NCBI GenBank assembly: GCA_021527695.1
Contig: JAKFAO010000005.1
Location: 1,550,001-1,614,000, forward strand
Source of the DNA: Naematelia aurantialba
Lineage: Eukaryota; Basidiomycota; Tremellomycetes; Tremellales; Naemateliaceae
DNA: 64,000 nucleotides
Direction of reading: 5' to 3'
Below the pieces are notes generated by a model. The model worked only from the letters and a program-made list of their open reading frames with translations. It made no database searches and was not told where the DNA came from. Positions 48,983 through 61,100 of the stretch are shown one piece after another (position 1 is the stretch's first letter; each line of letters starts with the position of its first letter). The position numbers and the translations under genes are program-made.

Positions 48983-49424
48983 GTACCTTGCTGCTGCAGG
49001 GCTACCACGGGGAATAGACATAGGTTTGAGCAACATGCACTGTATCATATCACGTCCCTGAGCTTGGTTGCCATGCAACCTGGTCGATATGAGAGCGGAA
49101 GAGCTCTGATGGAGGGGATACAAGCGCGGCCTTCTCGCAATAGGATGACTATTGACTCTTTAGCTGACAGAGGATCAAGCACGCACGGTACATTTTGATG
49201 CAAGTGGACAAGAGTCCTGCGCCAGATATGCTTACGACTATCAGTCTATGGGAGATCAGCACTTCCCAGTATGGCATTAGATCGCTTAGAAGGGCGGCTG
49301 ATACGCGGCTTTCCTTTCAGTGTCCTCTCCTTGAGCTTTCCCTGATGTACCAGGTGCCTTCTTGAGCACAAACTACTTCTTGCCATGCTGCTATGCCTGC
49401 CTCGAAACCCGCCATCGCAAAACG
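48983..49424. other. spacer
   Basis: About 440 bp between plus-strand genes; nothing recognised. Confidence 0.45.
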
Positions 49425-50250
49425 ATGGGTTCCTCGGACGTGTTCTTCCCCCGCATGCCGTCCAGCATTCTGTACGAGGGCTCTCCGACGCCCCTCTGGG
49501 AGACAGAATTGGGCATGATATCCAAGGAACTGGAAGAGATGCGGCGCTCATTCAGGTCAGGTGAAACGGGTAGGTCTGTGATATTCAAAGTCATGCTGAT
49601 AGACAGAATTGTCTCTGGATAAATTCGTCACACGACTTTTGCGGGAGCATGGAAGACTCTCGAGTGCGCAGTCCCGGGATCTCCTGGAAGAAGATGCGCT
49701 GCGTGTGCTTACGTGTGTGGGCTACATGCGACTCTCCTGCCCCAACTGTGACGACGAGACGTTCGAGGAAACGGTCGGTGTCCTGGAACAGCTCAATGGC
49801 TACAGGTGGCCGGAACCCACTCAGATCAAATACGAGCACTCGCTCAACTGCATAACGCTCTTTCTCGCAAATCCCAATACCAGGGCAGTTCGTGATCGTT
49901 TGTCAGACACTCCAGATGCTCTCACCAAGGTCCTCTCGACGCGTAACCAGGAACTGACGGACGCTCGGAAAGACGTGTGGAACATCTGCAGCTGGATGCG
50001 GCTCGCGTCTCCATCGGACACGGATGTCCTGCGTAGCGCGCAGCTGGTAGTTGTGGAATACCACAGAAGGCATTGCGCCGATTTGGAGCGCTTCGAATTG
50101 GACGGAAGCAACGCTGAGTTTCGACTTGCGAAAGAACGCTGCGAAGGCTTCCAGGAAGTCGCCACTTGGGTCAGCACAGCAGCGATCCAGGAAGCTTATC
50201 CAAGGGACGCTGAATCCTTGACAACGAAACAGCACGATCCCGCTGACTAA
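49425..50250 (+). CDS. unrecognised protein A
   Basis: Two exons, 49425-49569 and 49607-50250, give 262 residues starting MGSSDVFFPRMPSSILYEGS. The 37-nt intron has GTAGGT/ACAG ends and the joined frame reads SGETELSLDKFVTRLL. The protein is hydrophilic and probably helical, with several Cys (LSCPNCDDETFEE) and a DARKDVWNICSWMRLASP segment; no signal peptide, membrane helix or known motif. The neighbouring gene at 50863-51491 has a similar plan (DERRKVWQDCVVIRSL), so the two may be diverged tandem paralogues. Function unknown. Confidence 0.7.
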
Positions 50251-50862
50251 ACGGTAGTGGTCACAGGAGACGCCCTGTTGATGATGTTGCATCTCGTGAG
50301 GAGAGGCGTTTGCCACTGAGAGCTTGCTGAGCATGTCAATCGATTAATTCCTCCACTCTAGGCGACTGATATTATATGGGATTAGCTTGACCGAGCGCTG
50401 TGAAGGAGCTGGGAACTCTAGAGAATGAAGCTTTGCATGTCGCTGATCAAGCTGAGATGAGGCGAGGTAATCTGAGAGCTGCTCCGTGTGTGTATAGCAA
50501 TCTCCTCCAAGTATCCTTGCTCCTGGAAGGCTCCTGAGGATCACCCACCGCCCTTTGTTTGCTCTCGAGTCCGTACATTCTCAAGAACCCTTGTTGTACA
50601 GCAGTAGACTCTCACCGTTGCATAACGGCCTCGGTAGTCCTTTGAGAATGTCTGTGTCTGATTTCTAATCAGTCGTGGCAAGCAGGATATGCCGTCATAG
50701 GCATACTGTAGGTAACATCGTCTGGAAGACCTCGCCACCGACTTGACGGCTGGTAAGATAAGTCGTGCGATATCATCCCCGATCACAACTACCGTCTTCC
50801 GAGTCCTCTCAACCCTACTACCTCCGTATACAGCTTGCACGACCATCACGGGATCCGCAAAC
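50251..50862. other. spacer
   Basis: About 610 bp between the two unrecognised genes; no exon or element recognised. Confidence 0.45.
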
Positions 50863-51491
50863 ATGGCGAGTGCGCCCGACGGCATGGAACACTTACAAGA
50901 AAGTCTGGTAAGCATAAGAGCGCAATTCCCAAACGAAAGGTTGAAACTGTACAGGTGGATGACAACTGGGTTGAGACGATCAACCTGAGCGACGCCGAGA
51001 TTCTAGAATACGCCCGACTACACCGCTGTTTGGAGGAGCACGAGCGTAAGGCATCCATTGCGGGCGGCGCTGACCAACGAGTTCTTGAACAGGCAACGAG
51101 GGCCTTCTTCCGCTTGCTGACCGAACAGCCCAGTGTGTCAAGGCCCGCAGCTGAAGTTGGCCGGGAAATATTCTCCAAGGCGGTGTCATATCACTCGCTC
51201 GCGGATAAACGAGCAGACGCCATTGCGACTTTCAATCTGCTGCGTGGATGTACCGAGCTGACTGAGAAAATACCCCAGTATGAGGACATGATCGATGGGT
51301 TGGTGTTCACGCATGCTGCGACACACGCTTCTCGCCAGAACCCCGTGCTGCCGGCGTATCTGACCACAGCAAGTGAAGAGTCGAACGATGAGCGTCGCAA
51401 GGTATGGCAAGATTGCGTTGTCATCAGGTCTTTGACAGGCTCTGAACATGAGTCCCAGGCCAGGCAAGATTTTCGGAGGCTAAGTCGATGA
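50863..51491 (+). CDS. unrecognised protein B
   Basis: Two exons, 50863-50907 and 50955-51491, give 193 residues beginning MASAPDGMEHLQESL, then VDDNWVETINLSDAEILEYA. The intron (GTAAGC ... TACAG) is 47 nt and phase 0. The sequence is hydrophilic and helix-prone with no recognised motif. Near the C-terminus DERRKVWQDCVVIRSLTGSE resembles DARKDVWNICSWMRL of the upstream gene at the same relative place. Not assignable to a family by eye. Confidence 0.65.
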
Positions 51492-51980
51492 TGCTTGAGA
51501 ACCTATATGGAGTGAGAGATCCTACAGTATACATGTATGGGGCCGGAGCGCAGGAACCGGGGAGCATGACACATGCCAATGTATAGAGTCTATACACACT
51601 TAGAGTCTATGCACGCCGCGATGACGCCTGGAAGCCGAATGCTGTTCTGCAAATCTTGCGAGCGAGCCCGCTTGCACTTTGCATCCAATTATCCTCCTTC
51701 AGCAACCACTTGCTGCTTCGAGCTGCGAGTGGCAAAATGGCAACGAATGGTGAGCCGGCGTCGTCGCTCCTTGGAGGTCGATCGCGTTCCTATCATCGCC
51801 GCTCTGCTATTGCGTCATCCACTCTTCCGGTGGTGGCGATTCGTTATGCTCAATAACCAAGCCCTTTCGAGTGTGAACTCGGCGAACGGACGGATAACAC
51901 AGTCCAAGTCGACTACGCACGGACCCACGGTGCCATCACCGCCAGCAACGTGCAAGCCGATACATCCCTACGACAGAGCT
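51492..51980. other. spacer, protein B to HIS4 3' end
   Basis: About 490 bp between converging genes. The string TAGAGTCTATRCAC occurs twice (51583-51612). No gene. Confidence 0.45.
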
Positions 51981-54776
51981 CTATGCTTTCAAGTGCGCCA
52001 ACCTCACCCTCACGGCGTTCGCATGCGCCTCCAATCCCTCCCGTTCTGCAAGCTCCACGACCGTCGGACCCAGCACCCGCAGCCCGTCGGCAGTCAGTTC
52101 CTGCGAGGTGATGTGTTTTTGGAAGGACAGGGTGTTAACCCCTGAGAACTGCCTCGCGAATCCGTTGGTTGGCAGCGTGTGGTTTGTGCCCGATGCGTAA
52201 TCGCCACAACTGCATTATATCAGCCGCATTCTACCGCATTCCACCTGGTAGATGAGTCGGTAGATGACGAGTAGGCAGGCGGACGAGTAGAGGAGTAGAT
52301 GATTATAGGAGTAGATGGGCGACACGTAGACGACGATCTTACCTCTCAGGGGAGAAGGCACCGACAAACACCGATCCGGCATTCTCGATTCTCTCGACCA
52401 TCTGACTGGCATTCTCGAGGTGCAGAATCAGGTGCTCCGGCGCATACTCGTTGCTAAACTCCACTGCCGCATCCAGGTCATCGACCTTGACGATCAAGCT
52501 CTTCTTGATCGCCTCGCGGGCGATCTTGACTCTTGGCAGCGCATGCGCTTGGACATCGATTTGGTGTTCAATCTCGGCGAGGTGCTCGGCAGCGAGGTCG
52601 ATGGCGATAAGCACCACTTGGGAATCTGTGCCGTGTTCTGCTTGTGATAACAGGTCGGACGCGACAAAGACCGGTGATGCAGTCTTGTCTGCAATTACCT
52701 ACACACTAATCAGTATGGCCACAAACCAAATCGTGCGAAACGCTCAGGAACCCAAGCGAAGTTGCAAGGACGGAACCCCAGAGGAAAGCAGCTCACAAGT
52801 ACTTCTGACGGTCCGGCAGGCATGTCAATCGCGACCAGAGCATCCGTGTCATTCTGGACCAGCATCTTCGCCGCCGTGACCCACTGATTGCCCGGACCGA
52901 AGATCTTGTCCACCTTGGGCACCTCGTCCGTCCCGTATGCCAGGGCGGCGACAGCCTGCGCTCCCCCCGCTTTGAGGATACACGTCACACCCGTCAACTG
53001 CGCGACGTACAGCACTTCTGGCGAGATGGACCCATCCGGCCGCGGAGGCGTCGCAAGCACGATCTCGCGGCACCCCGCGACCTGCGCCGGGACGCCCAGC
53101 ATGATGGCTGTCGAAGGGAGGATGGCGGTTCCGCCAGGAACGTATACGCCTACACGGGCAATTGGGCGCACGAACCGCGAGCACACCACGCCAGGCATGG
53201 TCGTCACCACGAGAGGCTGTGTTTCTGCCTGGGCCTGGTGGAAAGCCTTGACATTGGCGTATGCCTGGTCGATGGCGGTTCGGACGCTGGGGGGGAGTTC
53301 TGAGTCGGAGGGAGTGGCGAATGGCGGTCGAAGGATGTTGGATGACAAGTCGGCCTTGTCAAATTGCTTGGTCATTGCTCGTAAACCTGCATCGCCCTCG
53401 TTGCGAACCCGCTCGACAATAGGCTTGACCTTGTCGATCATCGCCAACGAGTTGAGCACAGGACGCAGTAAGAGCTTGGCCTGTTCGGCCTTGTCGAGCT
53501 CGCCCAGCACTACTGTACGGCATTTGATTAATCCGTCGTCACTCTCGGGGAAAGCAGCCGGTGCAGGCTCCGGTGATTTCGACTGTGATTGAACGACACC
53601 TCCATTCGCTTGATCCCTTTTGTCAACTTGTTCTGCAAACTTCGGCTTGGCGTTTCCCGTGCGCCTTGAGACTTTGAGGCTCTTCTTGTCCAATGCAGCT
53701 TCTACGTCCCGCAGAGTCACCCCTTTGCTCACACAGCGAGCTAGAGCAAAGTAGAGCAAGTCTGCTGCCTCGAAAGCCACCTCTTCCTTGGTCTGTGCGT
53801 CACAAAGCTCCTCTGCCTCTTCGAGGATCTTGCTTCGGAGCAGCTTGTCGTCGGTGAACAAGCGCTTAGTGTACGATCCCTCGGGAGCGGACTCGAGCCG
53901 AGCGTGCAGGGTGTCTTCCAGCTTGGCCAGGCCTGACAGCTCGCCAAAGCAGGTCGCTTGAGGCAGGTGGCAGAACCCGGAGCCATGCTGGACTGCGTCA
54001 AACAGCAATGCGTCGGAATCGCAGTCGACCCTGATTGATGCCAGCTCCTGCACTGCGCCACTCGTCTCTCCTTTCCGCCACAACCCATGTTTGCGCGACT
54101 GGTACACCCCTCTACCCGTCTTGATCGCCTCGGCGACACTCTCCTTGGAGGAGTACACCAACCCCAGAGGTCTTGACGAGTGCAGAGTCGACGAGACGAT
54201 GGTGGGGAACAGACCGTCTGGCCGATCAGACGTGATGGGAGCAAGGAAGGCATCGGCAATGGACAGGTAGGTCGACGACGTAGGACCGGTCGTAAGGAGA
54301 GACGTGGGGAGGACGTATGTGGAAGGACGAGATTGCCTGATGAGATCGGGCAGTTCGGACGGCAGCGGCGCAGTCGGCTGGAGGTAGACGTCCACGCCCG
54401 ATACTCCTAATGCCGTGGGTGTCGTAGGTGCATCCGTCAGCACCAACACTCCCCCGACCGAGGTCAAGAGGTCTGTTGACGAGACCAGTTCCCGCTCCTC
54501 CAGCTTGACGATCACGCGATCCCGCGGCGCGCTGCCGTCCAGCTGTCTCGCCTGGGAAGCCGAGACGACGATCTTTGTCGCTCCATTGTCGAGGAGGGCG
54601 ATGAGGTCCTCAGAGCTGTCTTCGGCTTGCACGAAATATGCGGCCGTCGGCGGGAGAGTCGGCAACACTGCAGGAAGGAGAGAGGCAGGGATGAGCACCG
54701 GGCCGAGGAGAGCAAGCGACGGGAGAATCGACGCTGCAGTAGGGTCTATGAGCGGTAGGAACGGCGGCGTCGACAT
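51981..54776 (-). CDS. HIS4: trifunctional histidine biosynthesis protein HIS4
   Basis: Cytosolic enzyme carrying steps 2, 3, 9 and 10 of histidine synthesis; 854 residues. Minus-strand exons 52797-54776, 52343-52698, 51981-52209. After a fungal N-terminal region comes the phosphoribosyl-AMP cyclohydrolase (HisI) part with SRKHGLWRKGETSG, DCDSDALLF and GFCHLPQATCFG. Next is phosphoribosyl-ATP pyrophosphatase (HisE), KILEEAEELCDAQTKEEVAF and EAADLLYFALA. The histidinol dehydrogenase (HisD) part has RVGVYVPGGTAILPST, KAGGAQAVAALAYGT, FGPGNQWVTAAK and DMPAGPSEVL, and ends CGDYASGTNHTLPTNGFAR with LAHLKA at the terminus. Intron 2 (52210-52342) is full of GAGTAGATG repeats. The ATG at 54776 is the first in frame. 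Confidence 0.96.
52235..52318. repeat. GAGTAG(ATG) short repeats in HIS4 intron 2
   Basis: Repeated GTAGATGAGT/GAGTAGATG/GAGTAGAGG units over about 85 bp inside the second HIS4 intron. Confidence 0.8.
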
Positions 54777-55412
54777 TGTGCTGCCTGTTTTGAAGCAAGT
54801 TGCAAACGCAATGCCAAAAAGTCGCAAAGTAGACAGACGACAAGCAAGTATATTTTAACCCTCCTTTAAAATAAATCATCACCGACCAGGACCCACCTTG
54901 TGTATTTTTGCCAGTACTTTTGCATTTTTTTGACCGACCACTTGGCATATTCCCTCACTTTCATGAGATCTCGATTCGAGCCTGCCTTAAGCATGCAGCG
55001 CAGCTGAATCTGTGTGTGCTTGATGACCTTCTTGGCCTTCAAGATGGAAGGTTCTTCGATTCAAGTTCAGAGCTAGATTACCATCAAAGTGGTCAACCCC
55101 CTAGATCTGTCTCGAATCCAGGTCTCGAATCTAGCCTAAGTCTCCTATGCACTGAATGACAGATAAAGCCGCATAATCGAGACCATTCGGAAGCGATTCT
55201 GCTAGTGTAGCATCAATCAAAGGATTCTGACCCTGTAGAACATCACTAAACCGTACAATATCACTCAACGCCGGCAGGCAGACAAACAAAGATTCCCCAT
55301 CACACGCAAACACTCTGTGTACTGATTTTGACGAACTTTTCGAGTACACCACATCCAGAGAGCTCGGCACAAGACTTTCAGGCATTATCAGCAACTTACA
55401 TATCAATTCAGG
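54777..55412. promoter_or_regulatory. HIS4 promoter and probable left edge of a transposon-like block
   Basis: 636 bp between divergent HIS4 and the coiled-coil gene. TATTTTAA (54851-54858) and TTAAAATA (54866-54873) form an 8-bp inverted repeat with a 7-nt loop, about 75-97 nt upstream of the HIS4 ATG. Base composition drops and TTCGA-type motifs begin within this region (TCTCGATTCGAG near 54969), so the edge of the foreign block probably lies here. I cannot identify a terminal inverted repeat because the other end is outside the window. Confidence 0.5.
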
Positions 55413-57974
55413 ATGGCTACCGCTGCTGAGATTCACGACGCAAAGGCTATCGGGCCAAATGCCGAAGAATGGGTGCGCTCGATCCGTGAAGACCCTGTTT
55501 GGAAGAGCCCGGCAGCCAGACGTCGGTTCGAACAGAGATTCGGTGGTCCCATCCAAGACTGGCAATGCTCTGCAGATCGGTACTTTCCACCGTCGGCAGC
55601 GAGGCTAGGTCTCCATCGAATCGACTTGGAAGACGGGGGTTTGACCACCATCCCGAAAACTGCTCACCGGGGTGTGAATTGTGAGGGATCTGGAAAAAAG
55701 GATCATATTTCGAACTGTCATCCAGCGTTTATTTATGAGTAAGTCGGGATCTACACGCCCATCTTGAATCGAGCTGACGAAAGCAGACATCCTTCTTTGA
55801 TTTGTCCAAATTCCGATTCTATTCACAGCAAGACTTTTGTTACAAAGTGGCAGCTCAATGGACGAACAAATGTCTGCCTTCATTGCTATGTGAAGCCGGA
55901 AACGAGTTGCGCTTTAAAGAATGTCCAACTACCTTACACTGGGCGATGGCATATTCTGCCTACACTTGAAAGCGAGAGGGATAAGGTCTGGGATATGGTC
56001 TTGAATCGAGCAGTCAAGAAGGATGTGATTGCAACTCCTCGGCAGACACATGGGATTGGCTCAAAATCTCGGGCGACATCATCCTCTATCGCCAGCAAAA
56101 GATTGCGAGGGTCCATTTCACCCCCAAGGCAATTCGACCGTCTCGGGAAAAGAAAGTCTTCGGTTCGAGATGTATCTTCATCTCCAACCCCACATCAGAA
56201 GAGGAAACTGCCCATGTATCCGGTGATCGATTTGGCGGAGGGTTCGAGCGAGGATCAGGAGGGCGAGAGGGAGCTGTCTGAGGAGGATCAGCTGGCAGAT
56301 GACGATGAGATTGTGCCAGTTGCAAGTCCTCAAGCCGGAAGCGGGAGCCGAATTCATTCTTCGATTCGATTCAAAGAGACTAAAGCTCCAGCAAGGCCAG
56401 CGGCAGCTCGGATCTTGAAGCAACCTGGTACATCAACTGCCTTCGAATCGACACGGCACACCTCGAATCCGACACATGTGACTCCTGCTACCTCTCAAGC
56501 ATCGCCAACGGCCTGGGCATCCATAGGGCGAACACGAATATCAGCGCCAGCACCAGCACCAGCACCAGCACCAGCACCAGCACCGATTGTAACTCGTACC
56601 AAAGTACATGCATCGTCGAGAGATGAACCGGTGGCTACAGTACTGGCAGGAGACCAAGCAGAAGCAGCAGCGGCACCAATGGATTCGACCGTTCTCACGT
56701 TCTCTCGGCAGAGGCGCCAGATCACGCTACAGCTGCCACTGTATCATACGGCATCAGAAATTCTTTTCGACGAACGGGCGCCTCATAATCCCAACGACCT
56801 GTCTTATATTCGGCGGGAGAAACCTCTTTTCGAAGTTCCAGCACACATGCTCCTTCCTATCAACTTGCCGGCAGTCGATTCGGGCTCTTCAGATTTAATT
56901 CTGAATGATGCATCCATTGCTTCGATTCAAGACAGGATTTCGAATAGTCTGAATCAGGTTCCTCCGGAGTACGCAGACATGTCAAATGAGTTGATTCGGG
57001 TGGGTACCAAGCTCGGACAACTCAGTACTTGGCATGCGGCAAACAACAAAGCTGTGGCAAGAGCAGTCGATGCTTTCGAGAACGAGCTGCTTGAGGCGAA
57101 AGATGCAATTGAGTCTCATCGAATAGCAGCAGAAAACTCAGAGGAAATGATGAAGAATCTCGACCGACGCCTCATGAATCTGCTCGATGAGCTCGAGGGC
57201 AAGAACAACGAGCTCGAAACCATGAAGCATCAGCTCCAATCCATAGACTCTGATGCACGAACCGAGGCATACCAAGTCAGAGGGGAGCTGAGGACACTCG
57301 AGGAGCGTTTTCGAACGGCTGTGAAGGATAGGGAGGCCATCCAATCTACGAACAGCAGAATACTTCGAGAGGTCGAGGAGATGAGGGCAGAGCGAGACAA
57401 TGCAATTCGCAGCCGGGACGAGTCCATTCGACGTCATGCAGAAGCGGATTCGGCAGCGACAGAGAAGGACCAGCAGCTCAAACAGTCTCAGAAAGCGGAA
57501 GCCGACTCGCTGCTCAAGCAACAGCAGCTCGAAGATTCACTGAAAGAGCTCCATGGTCTGAAAACTGAAAACGAACGCCTTGTGGAGCGCATGAAAGTGA
57601 TGGAGGCCCAGATCAAGGCGGTAAAGTCAGCACATGTCATGACAAACAACGCTCTCGATGAGGCCGAGTCAGCAAGAGCAGAAGCTACTTTGAGAGGTGA
57701 AAAGCTGGCATCTCAGCTGTCAGAATCCGAAGAGAAGCGAGCTCAGGCCGAGAAACAGCTAGAGGCTGTCCAAGCAGAGAAGGTGCAGGGGGCTAAGGAG
57801 ACAGACGAGCTTCGAATCGAGGTAGAGCGCCTTCAGAGGGAACTTGAGGAGCTGCGAAAACAGCCTACCGAGACTCAAGATGAGCCACTGACTCCTCTCC
57901 CAGGACCTACTGTCCCAGGACCTGCTGCGTCGTCCTCGGAGACTGTTTTGAGGAGATCTACCAGAAAACATTAG
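55413..57974 (+). CDS. coiled-coil protein with N-terminal Cys/His cluster, probable transposon companion
   Basis: Two exons, 55413-55738 and 55787-57974, give 837 residues from MATAAEIHDAKAIGPNAEEW to RRSTRKH. Around residues 90-150 is a Cys/His cluster (VNCEG, ISNCHPAF, LICPNSD, VCLHCY) that could bind zinc. The middle is low in order, with basic and acidic patches (RKSSVRDVSSS, SEDQEGERELSEEDQ) and a Pro-Ala dipeptide run from a CCAGCA microsatellite. Residues about 500-800 are a long coiled coil (LLDELEGKNNELETMKHQLQ). I recognise no family. It converges on the transposase-like gene, 203 bp apart, and shares its composition and TTCGAA richness, so I infer both belong to the same mobile unit; a host gene is the alternative. 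Confidence 0.75.
56541..56585. repeat. CCAGCA hexamer microsatellite
   Basis: Seven or so copies of CCAGCA in frame inside the coiled-coil gene, encoding alternating Pro-Ala. Confidence 0.95.
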
Positions 57975-58177
57975 GAAGCCCGTTGTAGCGTAAATGTATC
58001 TTGAAATATCATCCTCGAAAGTGCATATTGTCTCTTCGAATCACTTTTCAGTGTCGAGGTGTCAATGACAGCCCTCAAAAACGTAACTTAGACGTGGTTT
58101 GGCATAGATTCGAGGAGAAGATATTGGATTCGAGCTCGTCTCACATTGTAGCTAATTTTTATCCAGGTGCATGAGGC

Positions 58178-61100
58178 TCAAGCAGATGCAGTAGTCTTCT
58201 CTATATCTACCGCGTACTGTCTAACGACTCTACTTATCTGTGATGATCCCCAGACCGAATTCGAGACCGGTTGCAAGACCCAGCTGGACATAAAGAGCTG
58301 AATCAAAGACTGCCTCAAGCTCTCCGCGCGCCGTGTGTTGAAAGTTCTCCCTGACATACCAAGCGCATCTCTGGTGGGCATGATATTTTGGCTGAGCAGG
58401 AGAGCCGACGCCACTGTGAGGGGTCCACAACTGTGTCCATCTTCCTGTTGAGGCCAATCCAGGAGTTCCATCATTTTCTGATCCGGTTAGCAAGGCCAAT
58501 TCGCCACTCACTGGGGAATTCGGAGCAAAAACCCAATCCTCCAAAAGTGCTCTGTCGACTGCATTCTGCTTGATCTCATACTCGAATCTTGTCCTGAAGA
58601 TGGCAGGGATGCTCTGATGGAACATTCATTAGCAATTAATCCTTTCTGGAGCATCTCTCACCTGCTCCAATTTTTTCGAGTCACATTTGCCACTCATGCT
58701 GTCATAACGCACGACAATCTTTTCTGGGCCGAAGACAGCCATGAGAGACCAATGAGCATTTTCGTTTACAAATGCAAGCGTTGTGCGCTGTAGCCAAGCC
58801 GAAGACTTGCCAAACAACCATTCGGAGGGGATTGACCCTCCTGCAGAAACATACAAAGACGGGTTTTCCGGATGGTCCTTCACACACCATCTTCCCAGGC
58901 TGGTTTCTCTCCGAGCAGTTGTCAAATCTTCGAAAGCTTCGCCAATGGGGTGTCCTAATGCAGCACGTCTCCTGACCAGACTCATGCCGACTGTCACAAG
59001 GGCCTCCATCCAGTCGTCAGCCCACCAATCAGTCACACTGAAACCCGCTTGAAGTGTTTTTAATGGGAGACCCATTCTTTGACCAAAGATGACGACAAGA
59101 TTGTACTGGCCTTCGTAGTCATCGTATCTGAGCAGGTGTTCGCGAGATGCTTCAAGGTGTGCCAGAATTTTGTGAAGTGATGCTTGATTGTATGCCCTTG
59201 GGGATTCGAGTGCTCGAGTGGTGACCATGGGGACAATCGACTTTGCCTGCGAAAATTTGATAGATTTGAATCGAAGTATTACATTTGGCTCAAGCAGCTC
59301 TGGGACGACTGAATCGTCCAGTACATGTTTAGGTTCGGATGGTCGACTCCTTGCTTTGGATGGTGGCTCTGCAATTTTAGAGTCGAATTGTGAGGAAACT
59401 TTCGATTCGAATCGATGATTGACTGCTTTATGTCTCTTCCCAATGTCATGTTGAGCTGATTGCCTGTCTTGAAGATCTTTCCAGCTATCAGCTTTGACAT
59501 TCTAAGACAGGTCGGCTTACTTCTCTTTCTGCCAATTGGCACAACTGGTTCTTTACCCAGCGACACGTCCGAAATGTCCAAACGCACGTACCAAAAGGCC
59601 ACTGGCATTCGGCCGGCCTCAAATGCATTCGAAAGCAGATGGATTCGATGAACTTGCTCGTCATCAATCTCAAACCATGCCTCGTCCTTGCGAAGGAAAA
59701 CGGTGTAATGCGGAGGATGCTTGTGGTTGACTTGCTGGCATATAATCCCGCCAATCCGATACTGAACAACTTGCCTGAGCAAAATATCAGTCCTTACAGG
59801 TATGTCGATGTTCGAATCGATCAGAAGGAACTCTTCGAATGAGTGGAGCTGACTACTGTTCCAGGTGACTTGGAGGAATAGAATTGAAGGATTAGATTCG
59901 AAGTCCACAGTATGCTTGAATTCTCCCGTTTTATGACAGGTAGCGCATGTTCGCTGCCGGCTGAATGTGAGGAAATCTGAGAGAAGTTCTCTCAGAGATG
60001 CTGTATGACCAAAGGCCTTCTTCTTCAAAAACTCTGAGCCCTGGAGTTGTATCGAATATCGTTCTTTGGCTTCCTGGCGAATTGAGTTGCAGTTGGGACA
60101 TCTATCGACAGTGATCGCTCGCAAGTTGAAGAAGCTTCGAGCTAAGTCACCATGGTCTCCCCTGCTGACCAGAACCATCATTCTCTCAAAGAAGATGCCT
60201 GGACTGTCACAGCCATCTAAGTGGAGCTCATCTACATCGTGGTCAGCACATGGTCGAAAGGCTAGGAGTTAACAAGTACCTTCCAAGGCTAGTCTTAAAT
60301 TCGGAATGTCAATGACTCCCGTTCCACTTGATCTTGCATGAAAGGCTCGCCATGTATGTAATACACGCGAATTCCGCCCACAAGACATGGATTCGATTGA
60401 GCTGAGACCAGCCGAGACAAGTGATTCTCTGCTCAATAGGTGAAAGACTGTTAGAATATGACTGATGTTATCGTGATTTCGAGCACCCAATGGTCGTTTC
60501 GGTGCTGATTGCTCCTGGATTTTGATGGCAAGAGAGCTCCGCTGACCTTTTCTACCCAATTGCAGGGGGACAATTTTTCGGGGTCGACCAGTTGGTGGCG
60601 AGTGGATCTTCACAGCTGGAGAGGTTTCGATTTCTATATGTTTGGCCCAGAGATCTTCTCCAGTCTCTAGGTGTAGCGAACTCCTGTTGCCGGTATGGCG
60701 TCTAGAGATGGGGGATGTCGCATGTCGAAAGTGCTCATCTTCGGAGCTTGCCTTGTCTATTCCCATGAATCTGCTTGAAACCGCTGCCACATCCCCATCC
60801 GGCTGATCCCCAAGTTTCCAATCGACAACAGGGCTCTTCCAAAACTCAGTGACATCTCCAATATCATCTCGAATGTTGACAGTGTCGTCATTATAGTTGT
60901 GGACATGTGGGGAGGCCTCTTCAAATCGATTCGAGTCTCGAAATTGTCCGCGAAGTATCTTGCCAGAAATGTAAGCAGTTTCTTCTTCGTATGAATTGAC
61001 GTTGCCGGCAATTCGGTAGACAACCATGGCCCAGAGGTGAGGACAGCGTTTTCCAGTTTGCTGGAACTGCACACATGTGCAAGTTTCTCGTCCATTCGAT

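Noticed and set aside
55131..55565. 144-residue minus-strand frame between HIS4 and the coiled-coil gene
   Set aside because: It overlaps the start of the coiled-coil gene in antisense and has no recognisable motif.
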